A stretch of 58,520 nucleotides of DNA, from assembly GCA_020630775.1 (NCBI GenBank), contig JAHDIN010000020.1:1-58520 (forward strand), read 5' to 3'. A model generated the notes under the pieces. It saw nothing but the letters and a program-made list of their open reading frames with translations, did no database searches and was not told the DNA's origin. Shown here piece after piece: positions 8,103 to 16,385 of this stretch. Position 1 is the first letter of the stretch. Every line of letters starts with the position of its first letter. The translations under genes and the position numbers were made by a program. The stretch is from Saprospiraceae bacterium (GTDB lineage Bacteria > Bacteroidota > Bacteroidia > Chitinophagales > Saprospiraceae).

Positions 8103-8867
8103 TCATCTTTTTTCCAAAGCCTTGCTTTCATTCCACAAATCATCCATCTCTTGTAAAGACATATCACTAAGTGCCTTTGATGCATTATCTTCAATATATT
8201 CGAAACGGCGTTTAAACTTTTTATTGACTTTTTCTAGGGCTGTTTCGGGATCAATATTTAAGAATCGTGCATAGTTGACTAAAGCAAACATCGTATCGCC
8301 AAATTCTTCTTCAATTTTATTTTGATCCTTCAACTCAACGGCTTCTTCGAGTTCTCCGATTTCTTCTTCAACCTTTTCCCAAACTTGATCAATTTTTTCC
8401 CACTCAAATCCTACGGTTGCTGTTTTCTCCTGAAGTCTATAAGCCTTGACCAATGCAGGCAATGCTTGAGGCACACCTTGGAGGACGCTTTTCTTTCCTT
8501 CAGCTAATTTGATTTGCTCCCAATTCTTTTTGACATCTTCATCGGAAGCAACTTTTGTATCTCCATAAATGTGCGGATGCCTTTTAATGAGTTTATCACA
8601 AATGGCATTTAATGAATCCTCTAGTGTGAAAGCTTTTTTCTCAGATCCAATTTTAGCATAAAAGACAAGATGTAAGAATATATCGCCTATTTCTTCCTTG
8701 ATACCCTCATAATCTTCTTCAATAATGGCATCTACCAATTCATACATTTCCTCTATTGTTAGCTTTCTGAGCGTATGAATGGTTTGTTTTTTATCCCACG
8801 GACATTGTTCTCGCAGTTCATCCATGATTTTTACCAGCCTTGAGAAAGCTTGAGCATTGCCATCCAT
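8103..8867 (-). CDS. mazG: Nucleoside triphosphate pyrophosphohydrolase MazG
   Basis: This 254-aa cytosolic all-alpha NTP pyrophosphohydrolase hydrolyses (d)NTPs to monophosphates and pyrophosphate. The first MazG domain has the metal-binding EExxE (E39, E40, E43) and ExxD (E59-D62) pair. A second copy follows in the C-terminal half (EEEIGELEEAVELKDQNKIEEEFGD). I chose the ATG at 8867 because the product then begins MDGNAQAFSRLVKIMDELRE and matches the usual length of about 260 aa. An upstream extension of the frame to 9086 would overlap the divergent gene and looks spurious. The divergent start at 8917 leaves 49 bp for both promoters. Confidence 0.93.
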   Translation of the reverse strand: MDGNAQAFSRLVKIMDELREQCPWDKKQTIHTLRKLTIEEMYELVDAIIEEDYEGIKEEIGDIFLHLVFYAKIGSEKKAFTLEDSLNAICDKLIKRHPHIYGDTKVASDEDVKKNWEQIKLAEGKKSVLQGVPQALPALVKAYRLQEKTATVGFEWEKIDQVWEKVEEEIGELEEAVELKDQNKIEEEFGDTMFALVNYARFLNIDPETALEKVNKKFKRRFEYIEDNASKALSDMSLQEMDDLWNESKALEKR

Positions 8868-8916
8868 CTTAAACGATTTAAAGTATCTTAGCGTTAATTT
8901 GTTATACAATAATACA

Positions 8917-9129
8917 ATGAACACTTTACTTTCTACATTCATCATTATTTTTTCCATCATGTTGATAAGTTTTGCACTTATAAACATCAGACAACTTTTT
9001 ACTGGAAAGGAGTTTCGAGGGACTTGCGCCACTAATAACCCTATGATTAAGAATAACTTAGGTGAATGCAATGTTTGTGGTGCCAAGCCAGAAGAGGCGT
9101 GTCAAATGCCAGAAGTCAAAAAAGGTTAA
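8917..9129 (+). CDS. Small membrane protein with C-terminal cysteine motif
   Basis: This 70-aa protein has one N-terminal transmembrane helix (LLSTFIIIFSIMLISFALI). A short cytosolic or periplasmic tail follows with GTCATNNP, then GECNVCGAKPEEAC. The four cysteines (C, CxxC, C) could bind a metal. I recall this architecture as a widespread small conserved protein of Bacteroidota with no known function. The ATG at 8917 is chosen because it starts directly before the transmembrane segment. The longer frame from 8857 would overlap mazG. Confidence 0.7.
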   Translation: MNTLLSTFIIIFSIMLISFALINIRQLFTGKEFRGTCATNNPMIKNNLGECNVCGAKPEEACQMPEVKKG

Positions 9130-9169
9130 GCTTTGTAAATTGTATATCTACAACTCAAATCAGCTATTC

Positions 9170-11683
9170 ATGTTTAGAAATTATATTCTGTCGATAGTGT
9201 GCCTCCTGTGCACTGTGTCTTTATTCGGACAAAGCCCCAAGCAATTAAGTGCTCCAGAGATTTATGAGGAATTAGAAAAATTTAATTTTTTAGGCACTGC
9301 TCTTTATGTGGCAGCGCACCCCGACGATGAAAACACCAGATTGATATCCTACCTTTCAAATGGTCTACACGCGAGAACTGCTTATTTATCCTTGACAAGA
9401 GGTGATGGTGGGCAAAACTTAATTGGGACAGAAATAAGAGAGTTATTAGGTGTCATCAGAAGCCAAGAGTTACAAATGGCTAGAGCTACTGATGGTGGAC
9501 AACAATTCTTTACACGTGCTAATGATTTTGGCTACTCTAAGCATCCAGATGAGACTTTAGAATTTTGGGATAAGGATAAAGTGATGGAAGACATTTTATA
9601 TGTTATTAGAACATTTAAACCAGATGTTATTGTTAATCGATTTGATCACAGAACACCAGGTCGTACACATGGGCATCACACAAGTTCTGCGATGTTATCT
9701 GTTGAGGCATTTGATTTAGCTGCAGATCCAAAGGCTTATCCAGAACAAGCCAAAAAGCATGGCACTTGGCAGGTAACGAGACAGTTTATGAATACCTCAT
9801 GGTGGTTTTATGGCAGTAGAGAAAATTTTGACAAAGCTGACAAAAGCAACATGATTAGTGTCGACGCAGGCATTTACTATCCAGTTAGAGGTATTTCAAA
9901 CGGAGAAATATCTTCTTTGGCTAGAAGTAAACACCGATCCCAAGGATTCGGAAGTTCAGGTGCCCGAGGTTCATATCAAGAATATTTAGAGTTACTAAAT
10001 GGCTCACTTCCAGAAAACAAGGAAAATCTATTTGATGGCATAAATACCACTTGGACAAGAGTAAAAGGCGGACAAAAGATAAAGGATATCATGGATGATG
10101 TACTCGCCAATTTCAACTTTAAAAATCCTTCGGAAATTGTCCCTCAACTACTCCAAATAAAATCACAACTTTCAAGCATTCAGAATGACCATTGGAAAGA
10201 TATTAAGTCAGAACACCTAGATGCCATTATTACTGCCTGCCTAGGCATGCACATTGAAGCCAGCACTGAGGTGCAGCAATGCACACGAGGAGACAGTATT
10301 GATCTTACTTATGAAGTTACATTCCGTAGCCCATCAAATAGCAATTGTACTTTGGAAAGCGTACGCTTAAATCAACAGGACCAAGAAATTTCTGAAGCTT
10401 TAGAAGCGAACACGCAAAACAAATGGTTTAAGAAAATTGGCGTTGCTTCAGATGCCCCATTTTCGAACCCTTATTGGCTCAATGAAACGGGGACGCTAGG
10501 TACTTATAAGGTTGAGGAAGAAAAGCTAAGGACAATGCCTCAAAGTCCATCTTCGTATGTAGCCACATTCAATTTTGATATTGATGGGCAAAATGTCGCC
10601 GTAACCAGAGATGTCAACTACAGATATGTAGATCCTGCTATTGGAGAAATCAGACAACCTTTTGTTGTCATACCTGAAGCATCGGTTAAGTTTTCAAAAG
10701 AGCTTTACCTTTTTGGTGATGGCGCTTCACAAAAGTTTGATGTCATTGTAAAATCAGGTAAAGAAAATCTGAAAGGTCGTTTACAATTAAATGTACCAAA
10801 CGACTGGAAAGTAGAACCCGCTTTTGTTGATATTGAAATACCATTAAGAGGTCAAGAACAGAATTTTTCCTTCAACTTAACACCACCTAATAAAGTATCC
10901 GAAGCCTTTATATCTGCTGTGGTAAAAACTGACAATGAAACATGTAATCAAACCTTAATCAATATTGACTATGATCACATCCCCTTACAAACAGTTTTAA
11001 GGCCTGCAGAATCTAAAATAGTTAGAGTACCTCTTGTAAAAGGAGGCACTAATATCGCATACATTATGGGCGCCGGCGATAAAGTCCCAGAATCATTAAC
11101 TAATGTAGGCTACAGTGTATCAGAAATAGATATTGCCAATCTTAACACGACCAATTTAAATCAGTACGATGCGGTTGTTATCGGCATTAGAGCTTACAAC
11201 ACTAAAAAAGACCTTAAGTTATATAACCAAATACTTTGGGATTATGCGCATGATGGCGGTACGTTAGTTGTGCAGTACAATACTTCCCGTCGTCTAAATT
11301 TTGATATGCTTGCACCCTATGATATTAAGCTATCAAGAAAACGTGTGACTGATGAAGTATCTAATATGGATATCATTAATCCTAATCATATTGTAGTCAA
11401 TTCGCCAAATAAGATTACAGACAAAGACTTTGAGTCATGGGTGCAGGAAAGAGGCTTATACTTTGCAGAAGAGTGGGGTCCAGAGTTTGATACCATCATA
11501 GCTTGTAACGATAAGGGAGAAGATCCTTTGCAAGGAAGCTTATTAATTGCTCCTCATGGAAAAGGACACTTTGTATATACCTCCATATCATGGTTCAGGC
11601 AATTGCCTGCGGGCGTACCAGGTGCCTATAGATTCTTTGCTAATATTCTTGCATTATCAGATAGTGACAATGACAGACCATAA
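9170..11683 (+). CDS. Secreted PIG-L/LmbE-family deacetylase, multidomain
   Basis: This 837-aa protein has a signal peptide (to about residue 21) and then a PIG-L deacetylase domain. The zinc/catalytic motif AHPDDE is at residues 49-54, RGDGGQN follows at 78, and GRTHGHHTSS supplies the third zinc-ligand region. The middle (about 480-630) looks like NEW3/NPCBM-associated beta-sandwich sequence (LQLNVPNDWKVEPA). The C-terminal 180 residues resemble a GATase-like flavodoxin fold (YDAVVIGIRAYN, then GGTLVVQYN). PIG-L enzymes remove N-acetyl groups from amino sugars. The 3' end overlaps a 47-aa membrane peptide gene that is coupled to a symporter. I chose ATG 9170 because it starts the signal peptide. 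Substrate unknown. Confidence 0.88.
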   Translation: MFRNYILSIVCLLCTVSLFGQSPKQLSAPEIYEELEKFNFLGTALYVAAHPDDENTRLISYLSNGLHARTAYLSLTRGDGGQNLIGTEIRELLGVIRSQELQMARATDGGQQFFTRANDFGYSKHPDETLEFWDKDKVMEDILYVIRTFKPDVIVNRFDHRTPGRTHGHHTSSAMLSVEAFDLAADPKAYPEQAKKHGTWQVTRQFMNTSWWFYGSRENFDKADKSNMISVDAGIYYPVRGISNGEISSLARSKHRSQGFGSSGARGSYQEYLELLNGSLPENKENLFDGINTTWTRVKGGQKIKDIMDDVLANFNFKNPSEIVPQLLQIKSQLSSIQNDHWKDIKSEHLDAIITACLGMHIEASTEVQQCTRGDSIDLTYEVTFRSPSNSNCTLESVRLNQQDQEISEALEANTQNKWFKKIGVASDAPFSNPYWLNETGTLGTYKVEEEKLRTMPQSPSSYVATFNFDIDGQNVAVTRDVNYRYVDPAIGEIRQPFVVIPEASVKFSKELYLFGDGASQKFDVIVKSGKENLKGRLQLNVPNDWKVEPAFVDIEIPLRGQEQNFSFNLTPPNKVSEAFISAVVKTDNETCNQTLINIDYDHIPLQTVLRPAESKIVRVPLVKGGTNIAYIMGAGDKVPESLTNVGYSVSEIDIANLNTTNLNQYDAVVIGIRAYNTKKDLKLYNQILWDYAHDGGTLVVQYNTSRRLNFDMLAPYDIKLSRKRVTDEVSNMDIINPNHIVVNSPNKITDKDFESWVQERGLYFAEEWGPEFDTIIACNDKGEDPLQGSLLIAPHGKGHFVYTSISWFRQLPAGVPGAYRFFANILALSDSDNDRP

Positions 11684-11813
11684 TAGCTCTACAGACAGCA
11701 CCCAGGCTGATGCGCCTGCGGTTTTCAAAAGTTGGAACACTTGGTATCTTATCGTCCTCTTGGTCAATATTGCCGTCCTAACAATTATTTACTTATACTT
11801 TAAAAGTATTTGA
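11670..11813 (+). CDS. 47-aa single-pass membrane peptide, putative symporter accessory subunit
   Basis: The ATG at 11670 lies inside the last codons of the deacetylase gene (14-bp overlap), and its TGA overlaps the symporter ATG (TGATG). The product has a polar, threonine/serine-rich N-terminus, SWNTWY at the membrane interface and one hydrophobic helix (LIVLLVNIAVLTIIYLYF). Small membrane partners encoded just upstream of sodium:solute symporters are known for other members of that superfamily, for example DUF4212-type subunits; assignment here rests on context only. Short, but its overlap at both ends and its transmembrane design argue strongly that it is translated. Confidence 0.65.
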   Translation: MTDHNSSTDSTQADAPAVFKSWNTWYLIVLLVNIAVLTIIYLYFKSI

Positions 11814-13516
11814 TGCTCAGTACTTTAGATTGGATCGTTTTAATTTTTACTGTAAGTTTTATTGTAGGCTATGGCATTTGGAAAACTCGAGGTCATAAGG
11901 ATATACAAAGCTATTTATTAGGTGGAAATGAAGCGAAATGGTGGACAGTCGGACTATCTGTTATGGCCACTCAAGCATCAGCGATAACCTTCCTTTCTAC
12001 TCCAGGGCAAGCCTACAATGACGGAATGGAGTTCGCTCAGTTTTATATGATGCTACCTGTAGCAATGATCATTATATGCATCACCTTTATACCGCTATTT
12101 TATAAAATGAAGGTCTATACGGCCTATGAATTCCTTGAAGGGCGTTTTGATTTAAAAACACGTTCGTTGACTTCATTTCTATTTCTGATACAACGGGGTT
12201 TGGCAACAGGGATAACGATCTATGCCCCAGCTATTGTCATTTCATCTGTAATGGGTTGGCAATTGGGTATTACGACTTTAGCAACTGGTGTTATAGCGAT
12301 TGCCTACACCGTCAGCGGAGGAACAAAAGCCGTGCATATTACACACAAACATCAAATGGTGGTCATCCTTTTGAGTCTGTTTGTGATCTTTTTTATCCTG
12401 CTTAATAATGTGACAGAGCAATATAGCTTTAGCGAAAACTTACTTATTGCCAAAGCCAATGAAAAACTAAACGTATTAGACTTTTCCTTTGACTGGAATG
12501 ATCGATACAACATATGGTCAGCTATGGCTGCTTTATTTTTATTCCTCTCCTACTTCGGTACAGATCAATCTCAAGTACAGCGTTATATATCTGGAAGATC
12601 TATTGCCGAAAGTCGTCTAGGTTTAATCATGAATGGCATACTTAAATTACCGTTGCAATTCTTCATTCTATTTTTAGGTGTCATGGTTTTTCTATTTTAC
12701 CAAACCAATCGACCACCAATATTTTTCAATGACAAGGCATTAAGTGAAGTAAGGGCGTCCGCCAACGCTGCCCAACTTAAATCGTTTGAAAACACCTATG
12801 AAGCATTGCTTGACGAAAAGACTCAGGCCAATAATACGCTTATTCAAGCAAAACGAACAGGCAACGACAGTCAACTCGCCAGCTCAAAAATTCAAATCCA
12901 AAACATCAAAGAGCGAGAAATGAATTTAAGAGGAGATGTTAAGGATCTAATAAGGGCTACAAATCCAAAATTAGAGACCAATGATAAAGACTATGTCTTC
13001 ATCAGTTACATATTGAAATATTTACCAAATGGCTTAATCGGCTTACTCTTAGCTGTCATCTTTTTTGCCGCGATGTCATCTACCTCGTCTGAATTAAATG
13101 CATTAGCCTCAACGACTACTGTTGATATATATAGAAGGCTCATCAAAAAAGATGGATCAGACGCCCACTACTTGAAAGCATCAAGGATGTGGACTTTATT
13201 TTGGGGTATAGTCGCCATAGGCTTTGCCAGTTCGGGTAAGCTATACGAGAACCTCATCCAATACGTTAATATTATCGGCTCCATTTTCTATGGCACTATA
13301 CTAGGTATCTTTTTGGTTGCTTTCTATTTTAAGAAAATAAAGGGCAACGCCGTATTTATAGCTGGATTGATTACACAGGCTATGATTGTTACCATTTACT
13401 TTATGGATGTCTTACCTTACTTGTGGTTAAATGTAATTGGTGCGTTGGGAGTTATAATTATTGCCCATCTAATCCAATTGATGCAACCCAAAGCATTAAC
13501 ATTAACTGCTAAATAA
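11813..13516 (+). CDS. Sodium:solute symporter (SSS family)
   Basis: This 567-aa polytopic membrane protein has about 13 helices and SSS-family sequence in helix 1-2 (SYLLGGNEAKWWTVGLSVMATQASAITFLSTPGQAY), including the unwound helix with ATQASAITF. An unusual hydrophilic insert of about 75 residues (roughly 305-380), probably coiled-coil, lies between two helices. The ATG at 11813 overlaps the stop of the preceding 47-aa peptide by one base; a TTG one codon upstream is the less likely start. Coupling to a secreted PIG-L deacetylase suggests uptake of its product or a related sugar. Substrate not predictable from sequence. Confidence 0.9.
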   Translation: MLSTLDWIVLIFTVSFIVGYGIWKTRGHKDIQSYLLGGNEAKWWTVGLSVMATQASAITFLSTPGQAYNDGMEFAQFYMMLPVAMIIICITFIPLFYKMKVYTAYEFLEGRFDLKTRSLTSFLFLIQRGLATGITIYAPAIVISSVMGWQLGITTLATGVIAIAYTVSGGTKAVHITHKHQMVVILLSLFVIFFILLNNVTEQYSFSENLLIAKANEKLNVLDFSFDWNDRYNIWSAMAALFLFLSYFGTDQSQVQRYISGRSIAESRLGLIMNGILKLPLQFFILFLGVMVFLFYQTNRPPIFFNDKALSEVRASANAAQLKSFENTYEALLDEKTQANNTLIQAKRTGNDSQLASSKIQIQNIKEREMNLRGDVKDLIRATNPKLETNDKDYVFISYILKYLPNGLIGLLLAVIFFAAMSSTSSELNALASTTTVDIYRRLIKKDGSDAHYLKASRMWTLFWGIVAIGFASSGKLYENLIQYVNIIGSIFYGTILGIFLVAFYFKKIKGNAVFIAGLITQAMIVTIYFMDVLPYLWLNVIGALGVIIIAHLIQLMQPKALTLTAK

Positions 13517-13523
13517 CCAGTTA

Positions 13524-13559
13524 GACTTAAACCTAGACTTAGACTTAAACTCAAGCTTA
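13524..13559 (+). repeat. Hexamer array of the form NNCTTA
   Basis: Six consecutive hexamers (GACTTA, AACCTA, GACTTA, GACTTA, AACTCA, AGCTTA) fill nearly the whole 47-bp gap between the convergent symporter and TonB-receptor genes. The array ends a few bases from the receptor stop codon. Confidence 0.8.
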
Positions 13560-13563
13560 ACCT

Positions 13564-15987
13564 CTATCCACCTACCCGATTAGATTCTGCTTCTAATCCA
13601 GTTTGGCGATCTCTTGACTTCACTTTATTGTTACCGAAACTATAAGTAAGACTCAGGCTAACATTTTGAGTATCATTCAAACCCATCCCTTCAGATCTAA
13701 GGCCGCCGAATTCTGAGTAACCATCCCACCAAGCTTCATAGAAGATATCATTAGCTGTCAATTTAACATTGAGTCTATCTTGGAAAAATTTCTTTTGTAC
13801 GCCAATGTTTAAAGCCCAACTTTCATTATATAAAAAGACACCACCCCATATACCTGGCCCCGAAAACCAACCAGATAATTCGACTGTGTATCCTTTTGGC
13901 AAGGTAAAGGTTTGCTGTTGATATAAAGAGTAACTAAATGCTTGTAAATCAATAATATCGCCATCACCATAATCTGCTTGATTGTCCTGACGTATGGCAT
14001 TAATATTCACGTAAGCATTCCACCAATTGGTAATAGTGACTGGGGCACTAATATTGAAACTTACAATTCGTTGTTCTGCTAAATTATCCCAATTGATAAA
14101 TCCTGCTCTTACATCTCTATCATCAGGCGCTATCAATCGTGTAATTTGATTTGTAGTTATAGAGTATGATAATTTGAAATTATACCGCCATTTTAAAGTG
14201 TAGCCTAATTCTACATTATTGACAATTTCAGGTTGCAGATTGGGATTACCCTTACTGAATGATATTTCGCTTATCTGCCATTCAAAAGGATTGAGTACAT
14301 TATAGTCTGGGCGATTGATACGTCTCCCTATATTAAAGGCCCAAGTATTGCCTTGAACTAGAGAATAAGTTAACCCAAAACTTGGGAATAAATCTGTATA
14401 ATCTAATTCAACAGGATCTTCCTCTAATTCTGGAATAAATGCAGTCAAGTCTCCTTGTGCATCTGTCGTTTCAGATCTTAGACCTGCAGACAGCGCCCAT
14501 TTTTCATTTAGAGTTCGGTTATATTGAGCATATAGCGCGTACACTTTTTCATCGTAATCAAAGATATTGCTTCGACGGTCATTGAATACGGGTGTAGATA
14601 CAGGCACATTATAAAAAAGAAAAGTATTGTTGGTATTGACTCTACTTAATTTGGTACCGATGCCCAATTTACCGTTTAATGCATTCGTCTCGTAATCTAC
14701 TTTAAAAGTATAAATGTCAATCTTGACGGGTGTGTCATTCTCTACATCATTTCTTGAAAGCAACTCAGTTTCATTTTCATTAAAGTAAGCATTAGGTTGC
14801 TCGTAATACGTTTCATTTCTATATCGTCCATAATCTAAGTCGATGTTTAAAGAATTATTTTCTTGACTCGAAACATAATTAATATTGAACGTATTGCTTT
14901 TCTGATCGCCTTCGAAATTATTACCTGCAATTAGAATACTATCAATTCCTGCCATACTTCCCGTTCTTGCAATCACATCTCTACTTGTTGTCACGCCATC
15001 CTGAGTACCATCGCTACCATTGATTAAAAACCCAACGGTTTGATTATTTCCCAAATAAAAATCTGTTCCTAAACGGTAAGAAATGGTTTTGTTAAGTAAA
15101 TCTAAATCAGTCTTCTTTTGAAGATCCAATCCATTTTGAAAATCCCTAAAAGAAAAGTTTTCGAAGTGTGTCCCATGATAATAACTAGCCATTCCATAGA
15201 CATTCATAATGGCATTTCTATAATTACCATTGAAGCTATTATTATATCGCTCTCTCCTACCTACCGTTGTGGTATTCGACAAAGAACCATTCATACCGTG
15301 ATTCTCATTTTTCTTTAATCTGATATCGATAATACCTGCATTGCCTTCAGCTTCATACTTCGCTCCAGGATTAGAGATAATATCAATTCTATCAATCTGG
15401 TCTGCTGTTAGGTTTCTTAAATAATTCGTAAGATCATCACCAGATAAAGGCAGTCGCTTCCCATCAACATATACAAGCACACCCGCTCGTCCTAAAACAT
15501 TTATATTATCATTATTATCTAGAATAACGCCTGGCGCCTTACGCAGTAACTCAAGTCCATTATCTCCAGCAGCGTTAATCGTTCCTTGAACATTAAAAAC
15601 TGTTCTATCTGGTTTAACCTCTACCATCGCCCGTTTGGCTGTTATGGTTGCTGTTTGTAATTCAACTGATGTAGGCAATATACTTTGAGTAGCCAAATCC
15701 ACATCTTGGTCTATAACCGAAATTGATAAATTCAATTCATCATAGCCTACGAATAAGACTTTTAAAAAATAATCTCCTTTTGAAATATTTCGAATTTCAA
15801 AAAGTCCATCAAGATCTGTAGTCTCTACCTTTACCAGGCTGGAATCTGCTTGACTGTGCAAGGCCAAATTGGCAAAGGCCACCGCTGTCTGATTTTCATC
15901 AATAAGCTTACCTTTTATAGAATGGGTATCTTGGGCATTAACCAACAGGCTAAACCCTAAACAAATAAGGCTAAAAAAGTTTTTCAT
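13564..15987 (-). CDS. TonB-dependent receptor, OMP_b-brl_3 family
   Basis: This 807-aa outer-membrane protein starts with a signal peptide (MKNFFSLICLGFSLLVNAQ). A carboxypeptidase-regulatory-like beta-sandwich follows (about 22-105, with FANLALHS and GLFEIRNISKGDYFLKVLFVGY). The plug domain (about 115-225) contains NAAGDNGLELLRKAPGVILD and VYVDGKRLPL. The rest is a beta-barrel typical of the Bacteroidota outer membrane protein beta-barrel family, ending SLSLTYSFGNNKVKSRDRQTG. Such receptors import or bind unknown ligands. No SusD-like partner is adjacent, so it is not a classical SusCD pair. The start at 15987 was chosen over upstream codons because it directly begins the signal peptide. 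Confidence 0.88.
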   Translation of the reverse strand: MKNFFSLICLGFSLLVNAQDTHSIKGKLIDENQTAVAFANLALHSQADSSLVKVETTDLDGLFEIRNISKGDYFLKVLFVGYDELNLSISVIDQDVDLATQSILPTSVELQTATITAKRAMVEVKPDRTVFNVQGTINAAGDNGLELLRKAPGVILDNNDNINVLGRAGVLVYVDGKRLPLSGDDLTNYLRNLTADQIDRIDIISNPGAKYEAEGNAGIIDIRLKKNENHGMNGSLSNTTTVGRRERYNNSFNGNYRNAIMNVYGMASYYHGTHFENFSFRDFQNGLDLQKKTDLDLLNKTISYRLGTDFYLGNNQTVGFLINGSDGTQDGVTTSRDVIARTGSMAGIDSILIAGNNFEGDQKSNTFNINYVSSQENNSLNIDLDYGRYRNETYYEQPNAYFNENETELLSRNDVENDTPVKIDIYTFKVDYETNALNGKLGIGTKLSRVNTNNTFLFYNVPVSTPVFNDRRSNIFDYDEKVYALYAQYNRTLNEKWALSAGLRSETTDAQGDLTAFIPELEEDPVELDYTDLFPSFGLTYSLVQGNTWAFNIGRRINRPDYNVLNPFEWQISEISFSKGNPNLQPEIVNNVELGYTLKWRYNFKLSYSITTNQITRLIAPDDRDVRAGFINWDNLAEQRIVSFNISAPVTITNWWNAYVNINAIRQDNQADYGDGDIIDLQAFSYSLYQQQTFTLPKGYTVELSGWFSGPGIWGGVFLYNESWALNIGVQKKFFQDRLNVKLTANDIFYEAWWDGYSEFGGLRSEGMGLNDTQNVSLSLTYSFGNNKVKSRDRQTGLEAESNRVGG

Positions 15988-16075
15988 AGTTGTATAGTCA
16001 GACACAAAGTTAATTCATATGTCAATTAAACAGATGTGAGATTCGACGATGTTGGGGAATTTTGGGATGAATGTA

Positions 16076-16258
16076 CTCGGGAGGCTCGGGGGGCTCGGGG
16101 GCTTGGAAGGCTCGGGGGGCTCGGGGGGCTCGGGGGACTCGGAAGGCTCGGGGGGCTCGGGGGGCTCGGGGGACTCGGAAGGCTCGGGGGGCTCGGGGGG
16201 CTCGGGGGGCTCGGGGGGCTCGGAAGGCTCGGGGGCTCGGAAGGCTCGGGGAAGTCGG
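16076..16258 (+). repeat. 9-bp G-rich tandem array GGGGGGCTC (G-quadruplex candidate)
   Basis: About 20 units are phased by CTC at 9-bp steps from 16076 to 16245, with only two 8-bp units. The consensus is GGGGGGCTC, and some units carry GGAAGG or GGGGGA. A 36-bp higher-order unit (one GGAAGGCTC plus three G6/G5 units) repeats at about 16105, 16141 and 16177. Runs of five or six G separated by CTC loops meet the usual G-quadruplex pattern many times over. In AT-rich surroundings this composition is striking. Confidence 0.95.
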
Positions 16259-16265
16259 TTTAAAT

Positions 16266-16328
16266 CTAAAGACTAAAGACTAAAGACTAAAGACCAATAG
16301 CTAAAAGCCAAAAGCCAAAAGCTAAAGA
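16266..16328 (+). repeat. 7-bp tandem array CTAAAGA / CYAAAAG
   Basis: Nine contiguous heptamers without indels: CTAAAGA four times, CCAATAG, CTAAAAG, CCAAAAG twice and CTAAAGA. The reverse complement family resembles the GGTCTTT array at 36449. Confidence 0.9.
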
Positions 16329-16385
16329 CTTATTCCCAATAATTTATGCTTCCGATATAAGCATGCAGGAGTAGCCTAAAAAAAA

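Larger units (their letters stand above)
15988..16385. other. 398-bp gap filled by two short-word arrays
   Basis: No gene is seen. The gap holds the 9-bp G-rich array at 16076-16258 and the 7-bp array at 16266-16328. Because the G-rich period is 9, all three forward frames stay open across it. The apparent 70-75-aa glycine/serine/arginine-rich proteins it would encode are artefacts. The gap separates the 5' end of the TonB receptor from the 3' end of the oxidoreductase, so the receptor promoter should lie in its first 70-80 bp. Confidence 0.75.

Noticed and set aside
8868..9086. Upstream extension of mazG by 73 codons
   Set aside because: The extension overlaps the divergent membrane-protein gene. 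The MazG family begins at the methionine at 8867.
9062..9169. Upstream extension of the PIG-L deacetylase by 36 codons
   Set aside because: The extension overlaps the preceding gene and would bury the signal peptide that starts at 9170.
13564..15987. SusC of a polysaccharide utilisation locus
   Set aside because: The barrel belongs to the OMP_b-brl_3 type, and no SusD-like or glycoside hydrolase gene is adjacent.
16036..16283. Three overlapping 70-75-aa frames rich in Gly/Ser, Gly/Leu or Arg/Ala
   Set aside because: They are the three readings of a 9-bp G-rich array; a period divisible by three keeps every frame open. No start context or conserved sequence outside the repeat.
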